Shown here: positions 54,694 through 61,748 of the stretch, in pieces
How the letters are laid out: the number at the start of each line of letters is the position of its first letter
How positions within the stretch are numbered: the stretch's first letter is position 1
Source: Acidovorax sp. 107
GTDB taxonomy: Bacteria; Pseudomonadota; Gammaproteobacteria; Burkholderiales; Burkholderiaceae_C
Reading direction: 5' to 3'
Assembly (NCBI RefSeq): GCF_003058055.1
Contig: NZ_QBTZ01000001.1
Location: 3,118,001 to 3,182,000, forward strand
Length of the DNA stretch: 64,000 nucleotides
Made by a program: the position numbers and the translations under genes
The notes under the pieces: generated by a model
Told to the model about the DNA's origin: nothing
Database searches by the model: none
What the model saw: the letters and a program-made list of their open reading frames with translations, nothing else

Positions 54694-54850
54694 CATTGAC
54701 TGCACCCCGACTCCGGCCATGTGGATCGGTTTGCAGTCAATGGTCTCGCCCAGCTCAAAAGCCGCATACGCCATAGGTTTCAAAGAACCCAAGTGTGTTG
54801 ACGCATGCCCCCGACGCATTGCGCGGCCGGGCGGGCTACTCCCCAAAGAC
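54694..54850 (-). promoter_or_regulatory. yybP-ykoY (manganese) riboswitch
   Basis: On the minus strand the leader shows the motif CTTTGGGGAGTAGCC (54848-54834), later GCATGCGTCAACACACTTGG and GGGCGAGACCATTG, all in the order of proteobacterial yybP-ykoY RNAs such as those of E. coli alx and mntP. The likely expression platform is a perfect stem CATTGACTGCA/TGCAGTCAATG (54742-54732 with 54704-54694). The element precedes a TMEM165-type exporter, its commonest target. Mn2+ binding is expected to raise expression. Confidence 0.85.
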
Positions 54851-55017
54851 TGGCGGATTCTACCTTATGGTTTGCCCGGAAATTCACCGAAAAACCACGC
54901 CAACCCAGCGTTTTGAGCCCATCTGCCCAGAAATAAAACCCCACGGGCCCCATAAAGTGATTAATAATGGATTCGCTCTTCTGCTCGCAGAGGGGCAGTT
55001 AGCTTAGCGGTGAATGG

Positions 55018-55101
55018 TCAGTTTCGCGTCTTTGAAGTCGTCACAGGTTTGTTGATTGCGTCGGGCTCCATCGCGTTTTTGTGTTTTTTCAGGAGTCCTT
55101 C
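55018..55101 (+). promoter_or_regulatory. 5' leader of the first RRM gene, shared with the second
   Basis: TCAGTTTCGCG (55018), CTCCATCGC (55066) and GTGTTTTTTCAGGAGTCC precede the ATG at nearly the same spacing as in the second RRM gene. Conservation in non-coding sequence suggests an RNA control element or a recent duplication. Confidence 0.55.
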
Positions 55102-55479
55102 ATGGGCAACAAACTTTACGTGGGCAACCTGCCCTACTCTTTCCGCGACGAAGATCTGCAACAGACCTTCAGCCAGTACGGCTCGGTTGGCAGCGCCAAG
55201 GTCATGATGGAACGTGACACCGGCCGCTCCAAGGGTTTCGGTTTTGTCGAAATGGGCAGCGATGCTGAAGCCCAAGCCGCCATCCAAGGCGTGCATGGTC
55301 AAAACTTCGGTGGCCGTGACCTCGTGGTCAACGAAGCCCGTCCTATGGAGCCCCGCGCTCCCCGTAGCGGTGGCTTCGGTGGTGGCAATGGCGGCGGCGG
55401 TTACGGCGGTGGCCGTAGCGGCGGCGGCTACGGTGGTGGCGGCGGTGGCGGTTACGGCGGTGGCCGTAGCAGCTACTAA
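55102..55479 (+). CDS. Glycine-rich RRM RNA-binding protein 1
   Basis: A 125-residue protein with one RRM (residues ~3-80): RNP2 KLYVGNLPYS and RNP1 RSKGFGFVEM are intact. A C-terminal tail of GGG/GGY/GGR repeats follows. Such proteins bind single-stranded RNA and are often cold-induced in cyanobacteria and betaproteobacteria. ATG 55102 follows CAGGAG by 6 nt. It is the first of two tandem paralogs; each has its own terminator. Confidence 0.93.
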   Translation: MGNKLYVGNLPYSFRDEDLQQTFSQYGSVGSAKVMMERDTGRSKGFGFVEMGSDAEAQAAIQGVHGQNFGGRDLVVNEARPMEPRAPRSGGFGGGNGGGGYGGGRSGGGYGGGGGGGYGGGRSSY

Positions 55480-55521
55480 AAAGTCCTTATCGGCAGTCCT
55501 CAGGGTCTGCCGACGGCAAAG

Positions 55522-55546
55522 AAAGGAGCCTTCGGGCTCCTTTTTG
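55522..55546 (+). terminator. Intrinsic terminator after RRM gene 1
   Basis: AAAGGAGCC-TTCG-GGCTCCTTTTT: a stem with a stable TTCG tetraloop and a T-run. A smaller hairpin CGGCAG/CTGCCG lies at 55491-55512. Confidence 0.9.
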
Positions 55547-55660
55547 CGTTCTGGCGCGGCATGTGCACCACAGCGTACAAAGCCCCTTGCTTTTTCCGCA
55601 AAAGTGTGGCGCATAATGGTCTGGCGGGTTTGGCCCGCATTTCAAGTTTGCGGTGATCCG

Positions 55661-55750
55661 TCAGTTTCGCGCTGAGAGCGTCATTGAGATTAGCTGGCTG
55701 CGTTTTGGGGACTCCATCGCTTTATCCATGTGTTTTTGAGGAGTCCCTCG
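55661..55750 (+). promoter_or_regulatory. 5' leader of the second RRM gene
   Basis: TCAGTTTCGCG at 55661, CTCCATCGC at 55712 and TGTGTTTTTGAGGAGTCC before the ATG repeat the leader of the first RRM gene with spacings of 90 and 39 nt to the ATG (84 and 36 in the first). Confidence 0.55.
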
Positions 55751-56308
55751 ATGGGCAACAAACTGTACGTCGGCAACCTGCCTTACTCGGTGCGCGACGG
55801 TGATCTGGAACAGGCCTTTGGCCAGTTCGGTGCCGTGACCAGCGCCAAGGTCATGATGGAGCGCGACACGGGTCGCTCTAAGGGCTTTGGCTTTGTGGAG
55901 ATGGGCAGCGACGCAGAAGCCCAGGCCGCCATCAACGGCATGAACGGCCAGCCACTGGGTGGCCGCAGCATCGTGGTCAACGAAGCCCGTCCCATGGAAC
56001 CGCGCCCACCCCGCAGCGGTGGTTTTGGCGGCGGTGGTGGCGGCTACGGCGGCGGTGGCCGCAGCGGTGGTGGTGGCGGATATGGCGGCGGCCGTGAAGG
56101 CGGCGGTGGCTACGGTGGTGGCCGCGAGGGCGGCGGCGGTGGTGGTTACGGCGGTGGCCGGGAGGGCGGTGGCGGGGGCTACGGCGGCGGTGGCCGCAGC
56201 GAAGGTGGTTTCCGCAGCCCGTACGGTTCGGGCTCGCGCAACGGTGGTGGCGGCGGCCGCAATGGCGGCGGTGGTGGCTACGGTGGCGGCGGCAACGGCG
56301 GCTACTGA
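55751..56308 (+). CDS. Glycine-rich RRM RNA-binding protein 2
   Basis: A 185-residue paralog of the preceding gene. RNP2 KLYVGNLPYS and RNP1 RSKGFGFVEM are identical, and the RRM ends in the same VVNEARPMEPR block. The Gly-rich tail is twice as long, with GGYGGGREGGGG-type units repeated about four times and an RSEGGFRSPYGSGSRN break. The tail is low-complexity and may favour condensate formation or RNA annealing, by inference. ATG 55751 follows GAGGAG. Confidence 0.93.
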   Translation: MGNKLYVGNLPYSVRDGDLEQAFGQFGAVTSAKVMMERDTGRSKGFGFVEMGSDAEAQAAINGMNGQPLGGRSIVVNEARPMEPRPPRSGGFGGGGGGYGGGGRSGGGGGYGGGREGGGGYGGGREGGGGGGYGGGREGGGGGYGGGGRSEGGFRSPYGSGSRNGGGGGRNGGGGGYGGGGNGGY

Positions 56309-56330
56309 ACCCCACGGTTCTTTCTGTCAG

Positions 56331-56354
56331 AAGGCCCCTTCGGGGGCTTTTTTC
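56331..56354 (+). terminator. Intrinsic terminator after RRM gene 2
   Basis: AAGGCCCC-TTCG-GGGGCTTTTTTC: stem with TTCG loop followed by a T-run. Confidence 0.9.
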
Positions 56355-56424
56355 ATGGGCAGCCGGATTTCGAGGGAGTAGTTGGTCGCCCCCTCCGCCT
56401 TAGGCGCCAAGCGTGGCGCCGCCC

Positions 56425-57207
56425 TTACTGCATTTCAGTCTGACGGCGCTTGCGCGGGCGGCCCGCCAGCACCTTGTCGAACAGGGGGTTGGGCAGCATG
56501 CGCAGCAGCTTGGCGACCACGCCCATTTGCCAGGGGATGACCCGGTAGCTCACGCCTGCCTGAATGGTGCGGAACGCCCGGTCGGCAAAATCGGCGGGCT
56601 GCATCAAAAACGGCATGCTGTAGCGGTTCTGTTGCGTGAGGGGGGTATCGATATAGCCCGGCGACACCGTCACCACGCGCACGCCGTGGGGACGCAACTC
56701 ACCCCGTAGGCTTTCGCAGTAGCTGATGACGGCCGCCTTGCTGGCGCAATAGGCGCCATGGCCGGGCAGGCCCCGGATGCCGGCCACACTGCCAATGCCC
56801 ACCAGGGTGCCGCTGCCGCGCTGCACCATGGCGTCCACAAACGGCTGGAACGTGGCCGCCATGCCGATGTTGTTGGTGGCAAAGGTGCGAGCCATGACCT
56901 CGATATCGCTCAGCACGGCTGTGTCCATGCCCACGCTGATGCCTGCGTTGGCAATCACCACATCCGGCACCCCCTGGCGCGCAATGCAGTCACGCCCCGC
57001 AGCCACGATGCTGTCAGTCACCGACACATCAGCACTATAAATTTCATAGCTATCAGGGCTTATACCTTGAGCACTTGCCCATGTTTTGACCTCGGAAGTG
57101 CGCCGCGCCACCAGTGCCAGGCGGTACCCTGCGCGGTGGTAGCGGTGGGCCAAGGCCTGGCCAATGCCGCTGGAGGCGCCGGTGATGAAGACAAGGGGAG
57201 TGGTCAT
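56425..57207 (-). CDS. SDR-family oxidoreductase with a repeat-derived segment
   Basis: A 260-residue short-chain dehydrogenase. The nucleotide motif FITGASSGIGQALA, VIANAGISVG, the catalytic GSVAGIRG...AYCASKAAV (Ser-Tyr-Lys) and SPGYIDTPLT are intact, so it should be an active NAD(P)H-dependent reductase of unknown substrate. Residues ~42-60 (WASAQGISPDSYEIYSAD region) are encoded by a copy of the dispersed repeat family read in frame. It follows lptC on the same strand after 37 bp, where lptA would be expected. Confidence 0.92.
   Translation of the reverse strand: MTTPLVFITGASSGIGQALAHRYHRAGYRLALVARRTSEVKTWASAQGISPDSYEIYSADVSVTDSIVAAGRDCIARQGVPDVVIANAGISVGMDTAVLSDIEVMARTFATNNIGMAATFQPFVDAMVQRGSGTLVGIGSVAGIRGLPGHGAYCASKAAVISYCESLRGELRPHGVRVVTVSPGYIDTPLTQQNRYSMPFLMQPADFADRAFRTIQAGVSYRVIPWQMGVVAKLLRMLPNPLFDKVLAGRPRKRRQTEMQ
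57028..57084 (-). repeat. Dispersed repeat inside the SDR coding region, copy I
   Basis: Minus strand reads AAGTGCTCAAGGTATAAGCC, then TGATAGCTATGAAATTTATA. It matches the intergenic repeat family but is translated in frame, encoding the loop after the second beta strand of the SDR. Confidence 0.6.
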
Positions 57208-57244
57208 GTACGTTCCGGCAGTGGGCGACAAGGCAGGGATGGGA

Positions 57245-57865
57245 CTACCGAGTGGTGCCCGGCAGGATCATGCCGCGCACCCGCCCGCGCAGTTGCAGCA
57301 CTTGGTCGAGGTTGTCGTAATCCATGCCGTCGGCGGTGAACCGGTCGTTGCCGCGTGTGAGCGTGACGGGCTGGTCAGAGCGCACCCGCTCGGTGTTGGT
57401 GAACGCATGCAGAAACTCCCCCCGGAACTCCATGCGGGGCTGCGCCGCTGCCCCGGGCTTGGCGGGCAAGGGTTCGCGCGTGACGATGGCATTGCCGAAC
57501 AACTGCACCTCCGACCCGTCGGCGTTGCTCAGGGCCCGGTTGGCGGTAGCTACAGTGACGCGGCCATCGAGGCTGACCGAGCGCATGCGGACCTGGTCGA
57601 TCTCCAGCGTGTCGGTGTCGGGGTAGTGGCGCGCCTCATCGCCCTGCACCTCGCTCTGCAGGCGGCCCGTGGCGTCGAACGTCTTCACCGAGAAGGACTT
57701 CATGAAATAGTCTGGCTGATGCTGCACGGGCCGGTCGATGGCGGGCAACTGCGGCATGGGCGCGTTGCGCACCAGCCACCAGGTGCCCAGGGCCAGCAGG
57801 CCCATCAGCACCACGGGCAGGTAGATCGAGAGCTGGTCCCAGCCCTGGCGGATCACGCGGATCAT
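57245..57865 (-). CDS. lptC: LPS export system protein LptC
   Basis: A 206-residue bitopic inner-membrane protein with one helix (YLPVVLMGLLALGTWWLV) and a periplasmic beta-jellyroll (MKSFSVKTFDATGRLQSEVQGDEARHYPDT onward) that passes LPS from LptBFG to LptA. Its start overlaps the kdsC stop by 4 bp (ATGA). The usual downstream lptA and lptB genes are missing here; an SDR gene follows instead. Confidence 0.92.
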   Translation of the reverse strand: MIRVIRQGWDQLSIYLPVVLMGLLALGTWWLVRNAPMPQLPAIDRPVQHQPDYFMKSFSVKTFDATGRLQSEVQGDEARHYPDTDTLEIDQVRMRSVSLDGRVTVATANRALSNADGSEVQLFGNAIVTREPLPAKPGAAAQPRMEFRGEFLHAFTNTERVRSDQPVTLTRGNDRFTADGMDYDNLDQVLQLRGRVRGMILPGTTR

Positions 57866-58431
57866 GCGGTGTAGTCCGCCAGCAGCGCCGCATAGCGGCC
57901 CGTGGCCACGAGCAGCAGGTCGCACAGCTCACGCGCCGCACCGTCGCCCCCGCGCGCCTGGGTGACGAAATGGGCCGCATGGCGCACCTCGGTCTGGGCG
58001 TTGGCGGGCGCACACGCGAAGGCGCTGCGGCGCATCACAGGCAGGTCGGGCCAGTCGTCGCCCATGGCAGCGGCCTGCGCCCAGGTCAGGCCCAAGGTGG
58101 CAAGGATTTGTTCGGCGGCGGGGCGCTTGTCTTCGGTGCCGAACACCGCGTGCTCTACGCCCAGGGCCTTCAGGCGCACGCGCAGCGGGGCAGAGTCACG
58201 GCCGGTGATCACAGCGGGGGTGATGCCCGCCTTTTGCAGCAGCTTGAGACCATGCCCGTCCAGGGTGTTGAAGCGCTTGATCGTCTCGCCCGCTTCGCTG
58301 AAGTACAGGCCGCCGTCGGTCAGCACGCCGTCCACGTCGAAGAAGGCCACGCGCACACCCTGAGCGCGCAGCAGCAGCTCCGGGTCGATCTGCAGGGCGG
58401 GAGAGGGAAAGGTCTGCGGGGACAGCGCCAT
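57862..58431 (-). CDS. kdsC: 3-deoxy-D-manno-octulosonate 8-phosphate phosphatase
   Basis: A 189-residue HAD-family phosphatase. FFDVDGVLTDG (nucleophile Asp and DxD), FNTLDGHGLKLLQKAGI, VITGRDS, EDKRPAAEQIL and MGDDWPDLPVM are all present. It dephosphorylates KDO 8-phosphate in LPS inner-core synthesis. It sits 2 bp after kdsD and overlaps lptC by 4 bp. Confidence 0.95.
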   Translation of the reverse strand: MALSPQTFPSPALQIDPELLLRAQGVRVAFFDVDGVLTDGGLYFSEAGETIKRFNTLDGHGLKLLQKAGITPAVITGRDSAPLRVRLKALGVEHAVFGTEDKRPAAEQILATLGLTWAQAAAMGDDWPDLPVMRRSAFACAPANAQTEVRHAAHFVTQARGGDGAARELCDLLLVATGRYAALLADYTA

Positions 58432-58433
58432 CG

Positions 58434-59435
58434 TCAGATCACCTTCGCACGCATCAGGTCGCCGATGTGGACCACGCCCACCAGGGCACCCGCAGCGTCC
58501 ACCACCAGCACGCTGGTGATGGCGTGGGCCTCCATCATTTCGGCGGCATCCACGGCCAGCGCGTCGGGGGCAATGCGGCGCGGGTTGGCATGCATGACCT
58601 GGGCGGCGGTGGTGGACCGCAGTTCTGCCCCGGCCTCGATGCGGCGGCGCAGGTCGCCGTCGGTGAAGATGCCCAGCACCTGCCCGGCGGCATCGACGAT
58701 GGCCGAGGCGCCCAGGCCTTTGGCGCTCATCTCGCGCATGAGGTCGCTGAACGAGGCATCGGGGGCCACACGCGGCACTTCAGTGCCCGAACGCATCACG
58801 TCGCTCACATGGGTGAGCAGCTTGCGTCCCAGCGCACCGCCAGGGTGCGAGCGGGCAAAGTCTTCAGGGCGAAAGCCCCGGGCGTCCAGCAGGGCCACGG
58901 CCAGCGCGTCGCCCATGGCCAGCTGGGCCGTGGTGCTGGCGGTGGGGGCCAGGTTCAACGGGCAGGCTTCGCGCGCCACGCTGCAGTCGAGCACCAGGTC
59001 GGCATAACGCGCCAGGGTGGACTGCAGGCCGCCCGTCATGGCGATCATGGGCGCGCCCAGGCGCCGCAGCACCGGCAGGATGGCTGTGAGTTCGCCGCTT
59101 TCGCCGCTGTTGGAGATGGCCAGCACCAGGTCGTCGCCGGTGACCATGCCCAGGTCGCCATGGCTGGCTTCGGCGGGGTGCACAAAAAACGCGGGGGTGC
59201 CGGTGGAGGCCAGGGTGGCGGCGATCTTGCGGCCCACGTGGCCGCTTTTGCCCATGCCCATCACCACCACGCGGCCCCGGGCCTGCAGCACCATCTGCAC
59301 CGCCTGGGCAAACACGCCATCCACGCGGGCCGCGAGGCCGTTCAGGGCTTCCGCCTCGATGTGGAAGGTCTCGCGGGCCAGGCGCAGGGCCTGATCAGCA
59401 TCGAAAGGGGGCAGCGCGGCGGGGGCGGGAGTCAT
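58434..59435 (-). CDS. kdsD: Arabinose-5-phosphate isomerase
   Basis: A 333-residue protein with an N-terminal SIS domain (VVVMGMGKSGHVGRKIAATLASTGTPA, EASHGDLGMV, SNSGESGELTAIL) and two C-terminal CBS domains (HVSDVMRSG...LGIFTDGDLRR and AQVMHANPRRI...VVHIGDLMRA). It converts ribulose 5-phosphate to arabinose 5-phosphate, the KDO precursor. First gene of the kdsD-kdsC-lptC unit; divergent from the Kef-type antiporter, a common pairing. Confidence 0.95.
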   Translation of the reverse strand: MTPAPAALPPFDADQALRLARETFHIEAEALNGLAARVDGVFAQAVQMVLQARGRVVVMGMGKSGHVGRKIAATLASTGTPAFFVHPAEASHGDLGMVTGDDLVLAISNSGESGELTAILPVLRRLGAPMIAMTGGLQSTLARYADLVLDCSVAREACPLNLAPTASTTAQLAMGDALAVALLDARGFRPEDFARSHPGGALGRKLLTHVSDVMRSGTEVPRVAPDASFSDLMREMSAKGLGASAIVDAAGQVLGIFTDGDLRRRIEAGAELRSTTAAQVMHANPRRIAPDALAVDAAEMMEAHAITSVLVVDAAGALVGVVHIGDLMRAKVI

Positions 59436-59647
59436 GCACGGATTCTATCGACCGGGCATGCGGGCCGGGCCGCCGCGTCGGCCAAGTCCACTGGCATGGT
59501 CCGTGCATCCGGGCAGCAAAGCCTTTGCCCGGCCCACGAGGCTGCAAGACTTGCGCGCACTGGGATGCAGCAATCGCCTGCAGTCCGAGCCAGTGGCTTG
59601 ATTGAATCCTGTGTTACACAAGTCAAGCCTCGGATAGCATCGAACCC

Positions 59648-61633
59648 ATGTCCTCTCTCGCCCTCACACTGCTTTACCTGCTGGCCGCGGTGCTGGGCGT
59701 GGTGGCATGCCGCAGCCTCAAGCTGCCGCCCATGCTGGGCTACCTGGCCGCCGGGGTGCTCATTGGGCCGCATGCGCTGGCGCTGGCGCAGAACTCCGAA
59801 GGCGTGCGCCACCTGGGCGAGTTTGGGGTGGTGTTCCTGATGTTTGCCATCGGGCTGGAATTCAGCCTGCCCAAGCTGCGCGCCATGCGCAAGCAGGTGT
59901 TTGGCCTGGGGCTGATGCAGGTGGTGCTGACGATGGCCGTCGTGTCCGGACTGGCGCTGGTGCTGTCGCGCTGGGTGGGCGGGGTATGGGACATGGGCTG
60001 GCAGACGGCGCTGGCGCTGTCGGGCGTGATGGCCATGAGCAGCACGGCCATCGTGGTCAAGCTCATGGCCGAACGGGCCGAGCTGGAGAGCGAACACGGC
60101 CGGCGCGTGATGGGCATCCTGCTGTTCCAGGACCTGGCCGTGGTGCCGCTGCTGGTGCTGATTCCGGCGCTGGGGTCGTCGCCGGACCAGCTGCTCACCT
60201 CACTGGGTTGGGCGCTGATCAAGGCCACGGTGCTGGTGGGCCTGCTTCTCACCGGCGGGCAGCGGCTGATGCGCTGGTGGCTCACGCTGGTCGCGCGGCG
60301 CAAGAGCGACGAACTGTTCATGCTGAACCTGCTGCTGATCACGCTGGGCCTGGCTTGGCTGACCGAGCTGGCGGGCCTGAGCCTGGCACTGGGCGCCTTC
60401 ATTGCGGGCGTGCTGGTGTCCGAGACCGAATACCGCCACCAGGTGGGCACGGACATCCGGCCCTTTCACGATGTGCTGCTGGGCCTGTTCTTCATCACCA
60501 TCGGGATGATGCTGGACTGGCACATCCTGGTGGACCGCTGGGCACTGGTGCTGATGCTGCTCACGGTGCCCCTGGTGCTCAAGCTGGGGATCATCCTGGT
60601 GCTGGCGCGCGGCATGGGTGCGACCACCGGTGTGGCGCTGCGCACCGGGCTGTACCTGGCGCAGGCGGGCGAGTTCGGCTTTGTGCTGCTGTCGCTCACG
60701 CAAAGCAACGGGCTGGTGCAACCGGCGCTGATGAACCCCATCCTCGCGGCCATGGTGCTCTCGATGCTCGCCACGCCCTTCCTCATCATGTACAGCAACC
60801 GCATCGTGATGAAGCTGGTGGCCAGCGACTGGCTGCAGCAGTCGCTGCAGATGACGACCATCGCGCGCAAGTCCATCAACACCAGCAAGCATGTGATCAT
60901 CTGCGGCTACGGCCGCTGCGGACAGAACCTGGCGCGCATGCTGGAGCACGAGGGCGTCCCGTACATGGCGCTGGACCTGGACCCGGACCGTGTGCGCCAG
61001 GCCGCGGCAGCGGGCGACTCGGTGGTGTATGGCGACGCCACGCGCCTGCAGGCGCTGATGGCGGCCGGCCTGGTGCGCGCCAGCGCTGTGGCCGTGACCT
61101 ATATCGACGTACCCGCCGCGCTGAAGGTGCTGGCCAATGCCCGGTCGCACGCGCCGCAGGTGCCGGTGGTGGTGCGCACGCAGGACGATCTGTACCTGGA
61201 CAAGCTGCAGGAGGCGGGCGCGACCGAGGTGGTGCCCGAGGCCATCGAGGGCTCGCTCATGCTCGCCAGCCACGCCCTGGCCCTGGTGGGCGTGCCCATG
61301 CGCCGCGTGCTGCGCCTGGTGCAGGACCAGCGCGACGCGCGCTACAACTTGCTGCGCGGCTACTTCCACGGCGCCGATGACGACACGGTGAACGAGCGCG
61401 ACCAGGAGCGCCTGTCTACCATCAACCTGCCCCCGGGCTCCACCGCGCTGGGCCGTAGCCTGGGCCAGCTGGCGCTGCCGGCCATGGGCGTGCGCGTGGT
61501 CAACCTGCGGCGCGGCAATGGCCATGTGAGCGCGACGGTGGACGAGGCCCTGCTGGCCGAAGGCGACACGCTGGTGCTGTCGGGCCACCCGGCTGCGCTG
61601 GCGCTGGCGGAAGACAAGCTGCTGAAAGGCTGA
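59648..61633 (+). CDS. Kef-type CPA2 monovalent cation:proton antiporter with RCK domain
   Basis: A 661-residue membrane protein. The N-terminal ~390 residues carry about twelve helices of the CPA2 exchanger (LKLPPMLGYLAAGVLIGP, VFLMFAIGLEFSLPKLRAMR, GVMAMSSTAIVVKLMAE). An RCK/TrkA-N domain begins at HVIICGYGRCGQNLARML (~residue 416), then a TrkA-C domain (about residues 560-655). This is KefB/KefC-like architecture without a visible ancillary KefF/KefG gene. It probably exports K+ or Na+ for protons; ion and gating ligand unproven. ATG 59648 starts the first helix. Confidence 0.93.
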   Translation: MSSLALTLLYLLAAVLGVVACRSLKLPPMLGYLAAGVLIGPHALALAQNSEGVRHLGEFGVVFLMFAIGLEFSLPKLRAMRKQVFGLGLMQVVLTMAVVSGLALVLSRWVGGVWDMGWQTALALSGVMAMSSTAIVVKLMAERAELESEHGRRVMGILLFQDLAVVPLLVLIPALGSSPDQLLTSLGWALIKATVLVGLLLTGGQRLMRWWLTLVARRKSDELFMLNLLLITLGLAWLTELAGLSLALGAFIAGVLVSETEYRHQVGTDIRPFHDVLLGLFFITIGMMLDWHILVDRWALVLMLLTVPLVLKLGIILVLARGMGATTGVALRTGLYLAQAGEFGFVLLSLTQSNGLVQPALMNPILAAMVLSMLATPFLIMYSNRIVMKLVASDWLQQSLQMTTIARKSINTSKHVIICGYGRCGQNLARMLEHEGVPYMALDLDPDRVRQAAAAGDSVVYGDATRLQALMAAGLVRASAVAVTYIDVPAALKVLANARSHAPQVPVVVRTQDDLYLDKLQEAGATEVVPEAIEGSLMLASHALALVGVPMRRVLRLVQDQRDARYNLLRGYFHGADDDTVNERDQERLSTINLPPGSTALGRSLGQLALPAMGVRVVNLRRGNGHVSATVDEALLAEGDTLVLSGHPAALALAEDKLLKG

Positions 61634-61683
61634 CCGGCCTGGGGCACGCCGCTGGTAACTCAACGGGTGGTCGGGCCCAAAAT

Positions 61684-61748
61684 TTGAATGAAATGTGCCT
61701 GTAGCGCCAGTGCAATATGCGCTATCAGCTACATATTTAATAGCAAAC
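61684..61748 (+). repeat. Dispersed repeat, copy B, at the 3' end of the GGDEF/EAL gene
   Basis: Reads TTGAATGAAATGTGCCTGTA, then CAGTGCAATATGCGCTATC and AGCTACATATTTAATAGCA. The last bases touch the stop codon of the convergent EAL gene. Best preserved copy in the window. Confidence 0.8.

Noticed and set aside
55370..56308. Tandem short repeats resembling a CRISPR or satellite array
   Set aside because: They are GGC/GGT/TAC codon repeats encoding the Gly-rich tails of two RRM proteins.
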